A stretch of 64,000 nt of DNA, from NCBI RefSeq assembly GCF_017348915.1, contig NZ_CP071383.1, positions 2,914,001 to 2,978,000 on the forward strand, read 5' to 3'. A program made the translations under genes and the position numbers. Positions within the stretch are counted from its first letter, which is position 1. Each line of letters starts with the position of its first letter. Below are positions 28,241-38,485 of this stretch, piece by piece. The notes beneath the pieces are model-generated. The model was given only the letters and a program-made list of their open reading frames with translations, was not told the origin of the DNA and ran no database searches. The DNA is from Leclercia pneumoniae. Its GTDB lineage: Bacteria > Pseudomonadota > Gammaproteobacteria > Enterobacterales > Enterobacteriaceae.

Positions 28241-30913
28241 ATGAGTCAGTCTGAAACCACAGCCGCCAGTAAATTTTCACTGCTTCCGGGCAGCATTACC
28301 CGTTTCTTTCTTCTATTGATAGTTGTGCTGTTAGTCACCCTGGGCGTGATGGTGCAGAGTGCGGTAAATGCCTGGCTAAAGGATCGCAGTTATCAGGTTG
28401 TGGATATCACCCATGCCCTTCATAAACGCATTGATACCTGGCGCTATGCCACCTGGCAGATTTACGACAATATCGCTGCAACGCCTGGTAACTCTTCGGG
28501 AGAAGGCTTGCAGGAAACCCGCCTTAAACAAGACGTTTACTATCTTGAGAAGACGCGTCGGAAAACCGAAGCCCTGATTTTTGGCTCTCACGACAGCGCC
28601 ACCCTTGAGATGACGCAGCGTATCTCTACCTATCTTGATACCTTGTGGGGCGCCGAAACTATTCCCTGGTCGATGTACTACCTGAACGGCCAGGATAACA
28701 GCATGATTTTAATCTCTACCCTGCCGCTGAAAGACCTCTCCTCCGGGTTTAAAGAGACCACGGTCGGCAATATCGTTGACTCGCGTCGGGCAGAGATGTT
28801 GCAGCAGGCCAATGCGCTGGATGAGCGTGAAAGTTTCTCTTCTCTGCGCCGGCTGGCATGGCAGAACGGGCATTACTTCACGCTACGCACCACCTTTAAC
28901 CAACCGGGGCATCTGGCAACGGTGGTGGCGTTCGACCTGCCGATAAACGATTTGATCCCACCGGATATGCCGCTGGATAGTTTCCGCCTCGATCCGGATA
29001 CTGCCTCGCAAAATCTGCGTTCATCACAAGATAAAGAGAGCCCGGACAGCGTAAGCATCTCTTTCAACGGCTCGAAGATCGAGATCGCCTCTTCCCTGAA
29101 CAGTACCGGGATGCGACTGGTCTGGCAGGTGCCTTTTGGTACCCTGCTGCTCGATACGCTGCAAAACATTCTATTGCCACTGTTGCTGAACATTGGCCTG
29201 TTGGCTCTGGCGCTGTTTGGTTACAGTACATTCCGTACGCAGTCCGGGCGTCAGAGCGATGTCCCGGTCAATACCGGAAGCAGCAATGAGCTTCGCGTCC
29301 TGCGCGCCCTGAATGAAGAAATAGTTTCGGTATTACCCCTTGGCCTGCTGGTGCATGATCAGGAGGCAAACCGCACTATTATCAGCAATAAGATCGCCGA
29401 TCACCTGCTACCGCACCTCAATTTGCAAAACATCACCACGATGGCCGATCAGCATCAGGGTGTGATTCAGGCCACCATTAATAATGAGCTGTATGAAATT
29501 CGTCAGTTCCGCAGCCAGGTGGCTTCGCGTACCCAGATCTTTATTATTCGCGATCAGGATCGCGAAGTGCTGGTGAACAAAAAGCTTAAGCAGGCGCAAC
29601 GGCTGTATGAAAAGAATCAACAGGGCCGGGCGGCCTTTATGCAGAACATTGGTGAGGCGTTTAAACAGCCTCTGAAGACGTTGGCCGATGAGGCTGCACA
29701 TCTCAACGGCGCGGACAGTCTGCAGCTTGCCAGACACGCCGATACGCTGGTAAGGCTGGTGGACGAGATTCAGCTGGCAAATATGCTGGAGAATGATAGC
29801 TGGAAGAGCAACGCAGAGTTGTTTTCTATTCAGGATCTGATTGATGAAGTCGTTCCGGAGGTGCTGCCGGTTGTTAAGCGCAAGGGTCTGCAGCTTCTTA
29901 TTAATAACCCGCTTCCGGCTAACGATAAACGTCACGGGGATCGCGAAGCGCTGCGCCGGATCTTGTTGCTGCTGATTCAGTATGCCGTCACCACCACCCA
30001 GATCGGTAAGATCACCCTTGAAGTGAGCAATGACGAATCGGCAGACGATCGCTTGACCTTCCGTATTCTGGATACCGGTGAAGGGGTCACGCTGAGCGAA
30101 ATCGATAATCTCCACTTCCCGTTCCTGAACGAGACCCAGGGGGATAGTTACGGTAAAGCCAACCCCCTCACCTTCTGGCTCTGCGATCAGCTCGCCCGTA
30201 AACTTGGCGGTCATCTGAATATTAAAGCCCGCGAATCGCTGGGAACCCGTTACTCTCTGCACGTAAAAATGGCGGCGACGGCACAAGAAGCTGAAGATGA
30301 TGAACGTCTGCTCGATGACGTGGTAGCCATGATTGACGTCACCTCTAATGAGATTCGTAATATCGTGGTTCGTCAGCTGGAAAACTGGGGTGCAAGCTGC
30401 ATCACGCCTGACGAAAGGCTGGTAAGTCAAGAATATGATCTGTTTTTAACTGATAATCCGTCTAATCTTACTGCCTCCGGCTTGCTTTTAAGCGATGATG
30501 AGCCAGGCGTGCGAAATATCGGCCCCGGGCAGATGCGCGTCAACTTTAATATGAGCAATGCTATGCAGGAAGCTGTACTACAACTAATAGAAGAGCAGCT
30601 GGCCCAGGAAACGATCCCGGACTCCCCGCTTGGCGGTAATGAAAATGCCGAGCTTCAGGCCAGCGGTTATTATTCGCTCTTTGTAGACACAGTACCAGAT
30701 GATGTTAAGAGGCTGTATACTGAATCCGCCGCGAGCGATTTTGCGGCGCTGGCTCAGACAGCACACCGACTAAAAGGGGTGTTTGCCATGCTTAATCTGG
30801 TTCCAGGCAAGCAATTATGTGAAACGCTGGAACATCTTATTCGTGAGAAAGATGCCGCCAGCATAGAAAAATACATCAGCGACATTGACGCCTACGTCAA
30901 AAGCTTGCTGTAG
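28241..30913 (+). CDS. rcsD: RcsD, phosphotransfer protein of the Rcs phosphorelay
   Basis: 890 residues, the E. coli length. Transmembrane helices lie at about 20-42 and 305-328 with a periplasmic domain between them. A degenerate histidine-kinase-like region follows, then the ABL domain and a C-terminal HPt domain. The phosphorylated histidine is H842 in AQTAHRLKGVF. It passes phosphate from RcsC to RcsB. rcsB follows 16 bases downstream on the same strand. Confidence 0.96.
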   Translation: MSQSETTAASKFSLLPGSITRFFLLLIVVLLVTLGVMVQSAVNAWLKDRSYQVVDITHALHKRIDTWRYATWQIYDNIAATPGNSSGEGLQETRLKQDVYYLEKTRRKTEALIFGSHDSATLEMTQRISTYLDTLWGAETIPWSMYYLNGQDNSMILISTLPLKDLSSGFKETTVGNIVDSRRAEMLQQANALDERESFSSLRRLAWQNGHYFTLRTTFNQPGHLATVVAFDLPINDLIPPDMPLDSFRLDPDTASQNLRSSQDKESPDSVSISFNGSKIEIASSLNSTGMRLVWQVPFGTLLLDTLQNILLPLLLNIGLLALALFGYSTFRTQSGRQSDVPVNTGSSNELRVLRALNEEIVSVLPLGLLVHDQEANRTIISNKIADHLLPHLNLQNITTMADQHQGVIQATINNELYEIRQFRSQVASRTQIFIIRDQDREVLVNKKLKQAQRLYEKNQQGRAAFMQNIGEAFKQPLKTLADEAAHLNGADSLQLARHADTLVRLVDEIQLANMLENDSWKSNAELFSIQDLIDEVVPEVLPVVKRKGLQLLINNPLPANDKRHGDREALRRILLLLIQYAVTTTQIGKITLEVSNDESADDRLTFRILDTGEGVTLSEIDNLHFPFLNETQGDSYGKANPLTFWLCDQLARKLGGHLNIKARESLGTRYSLHVKMAATAQEAEDDERLLDDVVAMIDVTSNEIRNIVVRQLENWGASCITPDERLVSQEYDLFLTDNPSNLTASGLLLSDDEPGVRNIGPGQMRVNFNMSNAMQEAVLQLIEEQLAQETIPDSPLGGNENAELQASGYYSLFVDTVPDDVKRLYTESAASDFAALAQTAHRLKGVFAMLNLVPGKQLCETLEHLIREKDAASIEKYISDIDAYVKSLL

Positions 30914-30929
30914 CAAGGTAGCCCTATAC

Positions 30930-31580
30930 ATGAACAATATGAACGTAATTATTGCCGATGACCATCCGATTGTACTGTTCGGTATTCGCAAATCACTTGA
31001 ACAGATCGAGTGGGTGAATGTTGTTGGCGAATTTGAAGACTCCACAGCACTGATTAATAACCTCCCGAAACTTGATGCGCACGTGCTCATCACCGACCTT
31101 TCCATGCCTGGAGATAAGTACGGTGACGGCATTACGCTTATCAAATACATCAAGCGCCATTTCCCAAGCCTGTCGATTATTGTTCTGACCATGAACAATA
31201 ACCCGGCGATCTTAAGCGCCGTGCTGGATCTCGACATTGAAGGGATTGTCCTGAAACAGGGTGCGCCAACCGATTTGCCAAAAGCGCTGGCCGCACTGCA
31301 GAAAGGGAAGAAGTTTACCCCGGAGAGCGTCTCTCGCCTGCTGGAGAAAATCAGCGCAGGTGGCTATGGCGACAAACGTCTGTCACCGAAAGAGAGCGAA
31401 GTTCTGCGTCTGTTCGCCGAAGGTTTCCTCGTTACCGAGATCGCCAAAAAGCTGAACCGCAGTATCAAGACCATCAGTAGCCAGAAGAAATCAGCGATGA
31501 TGAAACTGGGCGTGGAAAATGATATCGCACTGCTTAACTACCTCTCTTCCGTGACCCTGAGCCCGGCGGATAAAGATTAA
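30930..31580 (+). CDS. rcsB: RcsB, response regulator of the Rcs phosphorelay
   Basis: 216 residues that appear the same as E. coli RcsB as I remember it. The receiver domain has D10/D11, phospho-acceptor D56 (LITDLSMPG) and K109-region lysines. The LuxR-type helix-turn-helix at about 150-210 includes VTEIAKKLNRSIKTISSQK. It controls capsule, motility and envelope-stress genes, alone or with RcsA, GadE or BglJ. The frame extends upstream into rcsD, but the ATG at 30930 gives the family start MNNMNVIIADDHP. Confidence 0.98.
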   Translation: MNNMNVIIADDHPIVLFGIRKSLEQIEWVNVVGEFEDSTALINNLPKLDAHVLITDLSMPGDKYGDGITLIKYIKRHFPSLSIIVLTMNNNPAILSAVLDLDIEGIVLKQGAPTDLPKALAALQKGKKFTPESVSRLLEKISAGGYGDKRLSPKESEVLRLFAEGFLVTEIAKKLNRSIKTISSQKKSAMMKLGVENDIALLNYLSSVTLSPADKD

Positions 31581-31586
31581 CCCCGT

Positions 31587-31618
31587 AAAAAAACCGGGCT
31601 ACGCTTACGCGTGCCCGG
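31587..31618 (-). terminator. Terminator of rcsC
   Basis: CCGGGC (31594-31599) and GCCCGG (31613-31618), followed on the minus strand by seven T. It lies 29 bases beyond the rcsC stop, with the rcsB terminator in between. Confidence 0.8.
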
Positions 31619-31627
31619 CTTCTCAAT

Positions 31628-31648
31628 AACGCCTGCGGGCGTTTTTTT
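31628..31648 (+). terminator. Terminator of rcsB
   Basis: AACGCC - TGCG - GGCGTT followed by T residues. The T run reaches into the rcsC stop codon, so the two convergent terminators are interlocked. Confidence 0.88.
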
Positions 31649-34490
31649 ATACCCGCGCTTTTCTCACCCGATCCGCATAGACCGCCAGCGTCTGTTTTAA
31701 TACATCCAGCGTGACCGGCTTGGAGAGACAGCTATCCATCCCCGACTCCAGACAGCGCTGCTTCTCTTCCGCCAGCGCGTTGGCCGTTACGCCTACGACC
31801 GGGAGCGTGAGGCCAAGCTGACGGATCCGCTGAGTAAGGCGATAACCGTCCATATTCGGCATGTTGACATCACTCAGCACGATATCAATGTGATTTTTAC
31901 TCAAAACATTGAGGGCATCCACGCCGTCGTTCGCGGTTTTACATTGATAGCCCAGCGAGCCGAGCTGATCGGCCAGCAGACGGCGGTTGATAGGATGATC
32001 GTCCACCACCAGAATCATCATATCGTCGTTCAACTGCGCCGTTTCCGGTGACGGCAGCGCCGCCGTACCGTCGCTGGTCTCAAGCTCTACGCGCCAAATA
32101 CGCGCCAGCAGCGCAATCAGCTCATGAGGAGAGGCCACGCTGTTTACCCACACGCCGTGCGCACGCTCAAGCGGAATACCAATATGACGACGGCAGAAGA
32201 GTACTGACGCCTTGCCCTGCCACGGCTGTGCCAGTTCATCATCGGTGAGCAGCACATCTTCCGCATCCGGCGTTTGCCCCTGATAGCGCGCCACGCGGAT
32301 ACCGCTGCGGGTCAGCAGGGATTCAAGATAGCTGTGCAGCGAGGCGTTATTAACCGCCAGCCAGCAGCGTTTATCACTCAACCCTTTCACCGCCACGCTG
32401 GACAGCGACTGGGCAGCATAGAGAGGAATACGAATAGTAAACTGGCTGCCCATGCCCGGTTCGGTATCTACCGAGATATCCCCGTCCATCATGCTGATCA
32501 GTTTTTCACAGATTGCCAGCCCCAGCCCGGTGCCCTGGAAGTTACGCTGCACCCCGGTCCCCACCTGGAAGAACGGGTCGAAAAGCTTAACCACCTCTTT
32601 GGCCGGGATCCCTACCCCGGTGTCGCGCACGCGGATACTCAGATAATCACCGGCCCGGGTGACATGGAGTACGATACAGCCGATATCGGTGAATTTAATG
32701 GCGTTACTTAACAGGTTAGAGATGACCTGCTGCAGGCGCATCGGGTCGCCCTGCAGGGTAACCGGCACATCAGGTTCGATAAAGCAGTACAGTCCCAGCT
32801 GTTTGCGCACCACCAGAGGCAGGTAGTTAGCGCTGATATGGTTCATGACCTCACGGGGAGAGAACTCACGCGGCTCGATCTTCAGCTGTTCCGACTCGAT
32901 TTTAGAGAAGTCGAGAATGTCGCTGATGATTTTTAGCAGCAGGCTGGAGGAGTTGTTCATTGCTGTCACCAGACGGTCTACACCCCGCGGCAGCTCTTTG
33001 GTTTGCAGCAGATCCAGGTTGCCGATGATGCCGTATAGCGGGGTACGCAACTCATGGCTAACGGTGGCAAGGAACATCGATTTCGACTGGCTCGCCTGCT
33101 CTGCCGACTGGGCCATGTCCTGTAACGACTCTTCCATTTTGACGCGGGCCGAGACGTCGACCAGCACGCAGATCGCCACGTTTTCATTACGGTAGCGCGA
33201 GTGGACAAAGCTAATCTGCAGATTGGTGTTATTGCTGGTGAGCACGTCCACAAAGTTAACCTGCTGTCCGCAGATAATCTGCGTCAGCCGCTGCCGGTCT
33301 TCGTGGGTGAGCATGTTCAGATAGTTATGCGCCAGCTCGTTACTCAGTATGTTAGTGCCATCGACCGTACGCAGAATGCAGATCCCCACCGGCGCCGAAG
33401 CGACGATCTTGCGGTTGAACTGCTCGTGCTCTTCAAGGCGCTGGGCGTCGGCTTCTGCCGGAATAAAGATTTTGCGTTCGTACATCCGCGCGAGAGTAAA
33501 GAGCGCAATCCCCACCAGCACGTTCAGTAGCACCGAGTTCAGGATTAACATGCGGATCCGCTCAAGCACCATATCCACCGGCACCGAATAGACGATACTC
33601 AGCGAGGACGGCGGTAAGCTTTTCTTCAGCACCAGGTCACGGAAACCGGAGGTATAGCCAAACCATGAACGCTCCTGCATCCAGCGCGGATCGATCTTGA
33701 TGCGATTTTCCGGTCCGGTCAGGGAAATAAGGGGATGACCGTTTTCGTCCAGGATGGTCACCCCAATTGGTAAGGTACCCGGGGTAAAGAAGTTCTCCAT
33801 CCGGATAGTCTGTTCAATACCCAGCAGCGCCTGCAGGCGGTTCGCCAGATACACCGGGGTCAGGGAATAGAAGTACCCTATCCCCGGACGCGGCCCCTGG
33901 CTAATCCAGAAGATGTTATTGCCCCGCTCATCCTGCGGCGCATTGCGGTATTTGACGATGCGCTCATGCAGGCTCTTCAGCGCATCATCGCGCTCAACCG
34001 GTACGTCACGCAGGCCAAAATCGGCCATACAAAGATTGTCACTGCCAATTAAGAAGACACGATTAAGATCGTAGGCGGCGGAGAAGTTATCGCGCCAGTA
34101 GCGCATAAACCAGGCCAGCGACTCCAGCGAACCGCGCCATGCACTGCCCATCGTAGAACAGTCGGAATCCGGGAAAAGCGGTTCGAAATCGGGCACTTCG
34201 GCTTTGCTATCACGCCCACGGCTGGCCATGATGCCGTTTTCTGCCGTCAGGCGGTTTTCCGCGATGTATTTCAGCTCTTTCATCACGTCTGAGGTGCGCT
34301 GAATATAACGCTGAGCCTGATCGGAGCTAAGATTGAACTCCTGACGAATCTCCGACTCCTTCTGATGCAGCGCGTTCATGATGTAAAACACCGAGAAAAG
34401 TGCGATCAATAGCCAGAGTAGCAGTGCCAACGCCCGAAACAGATAGCGGGAGACTTTTAGCGTAGTTCGAAAGGAGACGAGGTATTTCAA
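31647..34490 (-). CDS. rcsC: RcsC, hybrid sensor kinase of the Rcs phosphorelay
   Basis: 947 residues (E. coli 949). Two membrane helices (about 20-40 and 312-335) flank a periplasmic domain. A PAS-like linker and the HisKA domain with VSHELRTPLYG follow. The ATPase domain shows NAIKF, DTGVGIP and GTGLGLAIC. An ABL-type domain and a C-terminal receiver with DIVLSDVNMPNMDG complete the protein. It acts as kinase or phosphatase toward RcsB through RcsD, under control of RcsF and IgaA. It is convergent with rcsB. Confidence 0.96.
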   Translation of the reverse strand: MKYLVSFRTTLKVSRYLFRALALLLWLLIALFSVFYIMNALHQKESEIRQEFNLSSDQAQRYIQRTSDVMKELKYIAENRLTAENGIMASRGRDSKAEVPDFEPLFPDSDCSTMGSAWRGSLESLAWFMRYWRDNFSAAYDLNRVFLIGSDNLCMADFGLRDVPVERDDALKSLHERIVKYRNAPQDERGNNIFWISQGPRPGIGYFYSLTPVYLANRLQALLGIEQTIRMENFFTPGTLPIGVTILDENGHPLISLTGPENRIKIDPRWMQERSWFGYTSGFRDLVLKKSLPPSSLSIVYSVPVDMVLERIRMLILNSVLLNVLVGIALFTLARMYERKIFIPAEADAQRLEEHEQFNRKIVASAPVGICILRTVDGTNILSNELAHNYLNMLTHEDRQRLTQIICGQQVNFVDVLTSNNTNLQISFVHSRYRNENVAICVLVDVSARVKMEESLQDMAQSAEQASQSKSMFLATVSHELRTPLYGIIGNLDLLQTKELPRGVDRLVTAMNNSSSLLLKIISDILDFSKIESEQLKIEPREFSPREVMNHISANYLPLVVRKQLGLYCFIEPDVPVTLQGDPMRLQQVISNLLSNAIKFTDIGCIVLHVTRAGDYLSIRVRDTGVGIPAKEVVKLFDPFFQVGTGVQRNFQGTGLGLAICEKLISMMDGDISVDTEPGMGSQFTIRIPLYAAQSLSSVAVKGLSDKRCWLAVNNASLHSYLESLLTRSGIRVARYQGQTPDAEDVLLTDDELAQPWQGKASVLFCRRHIGIPLERAHGVWVNSVASPHELIALLARIWRVELETSDGTAALPSPETAQLNDDMMILVVDDHPINRRLLADQLGSLGYQCKTANDGVDALNVLSKNHIDIVLSDVNMPNMDGYRLTQRIRQLGLTLPVVGVTANALAEEKQRCLESGMDSCLSKPVTLDVLKQTLAVYADRVRKARV

Positions 34491-34586
34491 GGGGGCGAGG
34501 CTCCGCCATCGGGGTAAAAAAGAATGTGGTTAAGGTAGCGGTAAACGCGCCGGGTCGCAACGTTCACTTGTCTGCTTGTGCAAAAG

Positions 34587-34611
34587 AAAAGGGCCGGAAA
34601 CCGGCCCTTTT
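34587..34611 (-). terminator. Terminator of gyrA
   Basis: AAAAGGGCCGG - AAA - CCGGCCCTTTT, an 11-base perfect stem (34587-34597 / 34601-34611). On the minus strand the U run follows; it starts 15 bases after the gyrA stop. Confidence 0.9.
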
Positions 34612-34625
34612 GCAACAGGGAGACA

Positions 34626-37262
34626 TTACTCGTCAGCGTCGTCCGCTGCATCGTCGTCTACGTCTGCTTCCGGCGCGATTTCATCATCGCCTTCCGCTAC
34701 GGTACCGTCGATAGAATCAAGCTCTTCATCATCTACCGGTTCGGCAACACGCTGCAGACCCACTACGTTTTCGTCTTCCGCAGTACGGATGAGGATCACG
34801 CCCTGCGTATTACGGCCGACAATGCTGATCTCGGAAACGCGTGTACGCACCAGCGTACCGGCATCGGTGATCATCATAATCTGGTCAGCATCATCTACCT
34901 GTACCGCGCCAACAACGGAACCGTTGCGCTCGGTCACTTTGATAGAGATAACGCCCTGGGTGCCGCGAGACTTGGTTGGATACTCGCTTTCCGCCGTACG
35001 TTTACCATAGCCGTTCTGGGTAACGGTCAGGATCGCCCCTTCGCCACGTGGAACGATCAGGGAGACCACGGCATCTTCGCCCGCCAGTTTGATACCGCGA
35101 ACGCCGGTCGCCGTACGACCCATTGCGCGCACCGCGTTCTCTTTAAAGCGCACCACTTTACCGGCGGCAGAGAAGAGCATGACTTCATCAGAACCAGAGG
35201 TCAGATCCACGCCAATCAGTTCGTCGCCTTCGTTCAGGTTCACTGCAATAATACCGGCAGAACGCGGACGGCTGAATTCGGTCAGCGCGGTTTTCTTCAC
35301 GGTACCGCTGGCGGTCGCCATAAAGACGTTCACGCCCTCTTCATACTCACGCACCGGCAGGATAGCGGTAATACGCTCGTTCGCTTCCAGCGGCAGCAGG
35401 TTGACGATTGGACGACCACGCGCGCCACGGCTCGCTTCCGGCAGCTGATAGACTTTCATCCAGTAGAGACGACCGCGGCTTGAGAAGCAGAGGATCGTGT
35501 CATGGGTGTTCGCCACCAGCAGGCGGTCGATAAAGTCTTCTTCTTTAATACGTGCGGCAGATTTGCCTTTACCGCCACGACGCTGAGCTTCGTAGTCGGT
35601 GAGCGGCTGATACTTCACATAGCCCTGGTGAGACAGGGTGACCACCACATCTTCGCGGTTGATCAGATCTTCAATGTTGATATCAGAGCTATTAGCGGTG
35701 ATTTCAGTACGACGCGCATCGCCAAACTGATCGCGGACCAGCTCCAGCTCTTCGCGGATCACTTCCATCAGACGCTCGGCGCTGCCCAGGATGTGCAGCA
35801 GCTCAGCAATCTGTTCCAGCAACTCTTTGTACTCGTCGAGCAGTTTTTCATGCTCAAGGCCGGTCAGTTTCTGCAGACGCAGATCCAGAATCGCCTGGGC
35901 CTGCTGCTCAGTCAGATAGTACTGACCATCGCGCACGCCGAATTCAGGATCCAGCCACTCAGGACGTGCAGCGTCATCACCCGCACGTTCAAGCATGGCA
36001 GAGACGTTACCCAGCGCCCATGGCTGAGAGACTAACGCCGCTTTCGCTTCCGCAGGGGTTGGCGCACGACGAATCAATTCAATAATCGGTTCGATGTTTG
36101 CCAGGGCCACGGCCAGCGCTTCAAGGATGTGCGCACGGTCGCGCGCTTTGCGCAGTTCGAAAATGGTACGACGCGTTACCACTTCACGGCGGTGACGCAC
36201 GAACGCGCTCAGAATCTCTTTCAGGTTCATGATCTTCGGCTGGCCATGGTGCAGCGCAACCATGTTGATACCGAAGGAGACCTGCAGCTGAGTCTGGGAG
36301 TAGAGGTTGTTAAGAACCACTTCACCCACCGCGTCGCGTTTGATCTCAATCACGATGCGCATCCCGTCTTTATCAGACTCGTCACGCAGCGCGCTGATAC
36401 CTTCAACACGTTTCTCTTTTACCAGCTCGGCGATTTTTTCAATCAGACGCGCTTTGTTCACCTGATACGGGATCTCGTGAACAATGATGGTTTCACGGCC
36501 GGTTTTGGCGTCCGCTTCCACTTCCGCACGGGCACGGATATAAATCTTGCCGCGACCGGTGCGATACGCCTCTTCAATACCACGACGACCATTGATGATC
36601 GCCGCTGTCGGGAAATCCGGGCCCGGGATGTGTTCCATCAGCCCTTCAATGCTGATCTCTTCATCGTCGATATAGGCCAGGCAGCCGTTGATGACTTCGC
36701 TAATATTGTGTGGCGGAATGTTGGTTGCCATACCCACGGCGATACCGGACGACCCGTTAACGAGCAGGTTCGGGATCTTGGTAGGCATAACATCTGGGAT
36801 TCGCTCGGTGCCGTCGTAGTTATCGACGAAATCAACGGTCTCTTTTTCCAGGTCGGCCATCAGCTCATGGGCGATTTTCGACATACGGATTTCCGTATAA
36901 CGCATCGCCGCTGCGGAGTCGCCGTCAACAGAACCAAAGTTACCCTGACCATCTACCAGCATGTAACGCAAGGAGAATGGCTGCGCCATACGGACGATGG
37001 TGTCATATACGGCGGTATCACCATGGGGGTGGTATTTACCGATTACGTCACCAACGACACGGGCAGATTTTTTGTAGGCTTTATTCCAGTCATTGCCCAA
37101 TACGTTCATGGCGTATAGTACGCGACGGTGTACCGGTTTAAGTCCATCGCGGACATCCGGCAGCGCACGGCCAACAATGACCGACATCGCATAGTCCAGA
37201 TAGGAGCTCTTCAGCTCTTCCTCGATGTTAACCGGTGTAATTTCTCTCGCAAGGTCGCTCAT
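34626..37262 (-). CDS. gyrA: DNA gyrase subunit A
   Basis: 878 residues (E. coli 875). The breakage-reunion domain has catalytic Y122 (AAAMRYTEI). The C-terminal beta-pinwheel DNA-wrapping domain contains the GyrA box QRRGGKG, and the protein ends in a strongly acidic tail of about 35 residues. In the quinolone-determining region residue 83 is threonine ([10 protein letters not shown]) where E. coli has serine, and residue 87 is the usual aspartate. With GyrB it introduces negative supercoils. Divergent from ubiG; own terminator. The E. coli atoSC genes that separate rcsC and gyrA there are absent. Confidence 0.97.
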   Translation of the reverse strand: MSDLAREITPVNIEEELKSSYLDYAMSVIVGRALPDVRDGLKPVHRRVLYAMNVLGNDWNKAYKKSARVVGDVIGKYHPHGDTAVYDTIVRMAQPFSLRYMLVDGQGNFGSVDGDSAAAMRYTEIRMSKIAHELMADLEKETVDFVDNYDGTERIPDVMPTKIPNLLVNGSSGIAVGMATNIPPHNISEVINGCLAYIDDEEISIEGLMEHIPGPDFPTAAIINGRRGIEEAYRTGRGKIYIRARAEVEADAKTGRETIIVHEIPYQVNKARLIEKIAELVKEKRVEGISALRDESDKDGMRIVIEIKRDAVGEVVLNNLYSQTQLQVSFGINMVALHHGQPKIMNLKEILSAFVRHRREVVTRRTIFELRKARDRAHILEALAVALANIEPIIELIRRAPTPAEAKAALVSQPWALGNVSAMLERAGDDAARPEWLDPEFGVRDGQYYLTEQQAQAILDLRLQKLTGLEHEKLLDEYKELLEQIAELLHILGSAERLMEVIREELELVRDQFGDARRTEITANSSDINIEDLINREDVVVTLSHQGYVKYQPLTDYEAQRRGGKGKSAARIKEEDFIDRLLVANTHDTILCFSSRGRLYWMKVYQLPEASRGARGRPIVNLLPLEANERITAILPVREYEEGVNVFMATASGTVKKTALTEFSRPRSAGIIAVNLNEGDELIGVDLTSGSDEVMLFSAAGKVVRFKENAVRAMGRTATGVRGIKLAGEDAVVSLIVPRGEGAILTVTQNGYGKRTAESEYPTKSRGTQGVISIKVTERNGSVVGAVQVDDADQIMMITDAGTLVRTRVSEISIVGRNTQGVILIRTAEDENVVGLQRVAEPVDDEELDSIDGTVAEGDDEIAPEADVDDDAADDADE

Positions 37263-37408
37263 CTAACCGCTATCCCTCTACTGTATCCCGGATTCAAAGG
37301 TCGCAAATTATAACACAGCCGCGGTGTAAGAGGTAAACCAATACGGTTTATTCATCCCCTTCACCTGATATACTTCCGGGTCTGACCACAAAAGGAGTAA
37401 AAGCGCCC

Positions 37409-38137
37409 ATGAATGCCGAAAAAACGTCGGTGGGTCACAACGTTGACCATGAAGAGATCGCCAAATTCGAAGCCGTCGCCTCGCGCTGGTGGGACCTTGA
37501 AGGCGAGTTTAAACCGCTGCATCGTATTAACCCGCTACGTCTGGGCTACATCGCCGAGCGCTCCGGTGGCCTGTTTGGCAAAAAGGTGCTTGATGTCGGC
37601 TGCGGCGGCGGAATTCTGGCAGAAAGCATGGCGCGCGAAGGCGCGAACGTTACCGGGCTGGATATGGGCTTCGAGCCACTGCAGGTAGCACGGCTGCATG
37701 CGCTGGAATCGGGTGTTCAGGTTGAGTATTTTCAAGAGACCGTAGAAGAGCACGCCGCTAAGTATGCTCATCAGTATGACGTAGTGACCTGCATGGAGAT
37801 GCTCGAACACGTTCCTGATCCGCAGTCAGTGGTGAGCGCCTGTGCAAAACTGGTTAAGCCCGGCGGTCAGGTCTTCTTCTCTACCATCAACCGTAACGGC
37901 AAGGCCTGGCTGATGGCGGTGGTCGGGGCTGAATATGTCTTGCGCATGGTGCCGAAAGGGACCCACGACGTGAAGAAATTTATTAAGCCTGCCGAGTTAC
38001 TGAGCTGGGTTGACCAGACGGGGCTTAAAGAGCAGCACATGACCGGTCTCCACTACAATCCTGTTCTGGATAAATTCAAGCTTGGACCGGGCGTTGATGT
38101 TAATTATATGTTGCATACAACGGCAAAAAACGACTAA
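37409..38137 (+). CDS. ubiG: UbiG, ubiquinone O-methyltransferase
   Basis: 242 residues. Class I methyltransferase with the SAM-binding motif [20 protein letters not shown] at about 56-75 and [12 protein letters not shown]. It performs both O-methylations in ubiquinone synthesis (3-demethylubiquinone and the earlier catechol step). An AGGAG ribosome site lies before the ATG. The C-terminal amphipathic segment is typical of the peripheral membrane form. It is divergent from gyrA, as in E. coli. Confidence 0.96.
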   Translation: MNAEKTSVGHNVDHEEIAKFEAVASRWWDLEGEFKPLHRINPLRLGYIAERSGGLFGKKVLDVGCGGGILAESMAREGANVTGLDMGFEPLQVARLHALESGVQVEYFQETVEEHAAKYAHQYDVVTCMEMLEHVPDPQSVVSACAKLVKPGGQVFFSTINRNGKAWLMAVVGAEYVLRMVPKGTHDVKKFIKPAELLSWVDQTGLKEQHMTGLHYNPVLDKFKLGPGVDVNYMLHTTAKND

Positions 38138-38160
38138 CGACATCACGAATTCTTATAAAC

Positions 38161-38188
38161 AATGCGCAACCCTGTGTTGCGCAATTTT
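38161..38188 (+). terminator. Terminator of ubiG
   Basis: TGCGCAA - CCCTGTG - TTGCGCA then ATTTT. The T run is short. Confidence 0.75.
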
Positions 38189-38356
38189 GCCCGTCGTTGA
38201 AGAAATCAGCACTTGATCAAAATTTGGATTTTTTTTCTAGATTATTGACACGGGGTCCAGGCCTTATAGCACGAGGACTTACGCTTTTTTACCCTTTCAC
38301 AACCTCAAATTAACGTCAAAATCAACCCTTGTACTGAAATGATTCGATACTAGAAT

Positions 38357-38404
38357 ACTCACCATATAGCGTTTCTCTTATCGCAAACCCCCTATATGTA
38401 GTAT
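38357..38404 (+). promoter_or_regulatory. Paired NrdR boxes upstream of nrdA
   Basis: Compared with the NrdR consensus ACACTATATATAGTGT, bases 38357-38372 match 12 of 16 and bases 38389-38404 match 12 of 16. The second box contains CTATATGTAG. They are 32 bases apart, the three-turn spacing known for tandem NrdR sites. NrdR represses ribonucleotide reductase genes when dATP is bound. Confidence 0.7.
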
Positions 38405-38443
38405 TTATCCACAGAGTTAGTCACAAGGCGAATCTGTGGATAA
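38405..38443. promoter_or_regulatory. Two inverted consensus DnaA boxes upstream of nrdA
   Basis: TTATCCACA on the plus strand (38405-38413) and its reverse complement TGTGGATAA (38435-38443), both perfect. The first touches the second NrdR box. DnaA is known to regulate E. coli nrdAB from two such boxes. Confidence 0.85.
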
Positions 38444-38485
38444 GCGGGGGATATTTTTTTATTTCACGGACAGGTAAAAACCCAC

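Noticed and set aside
29408..30430. 340-codon open frame antisense to rcsD
   Set aside because: rcsD is intact on the plus strand; the opposite frame has no start signals or domains.
36129..37118. 329-codon open frame antisense to gyrA
   Set aside because: Same reasoning: gyrA on the minus strand is complete and highly conserved, and the antisense product is unlike any known protein.
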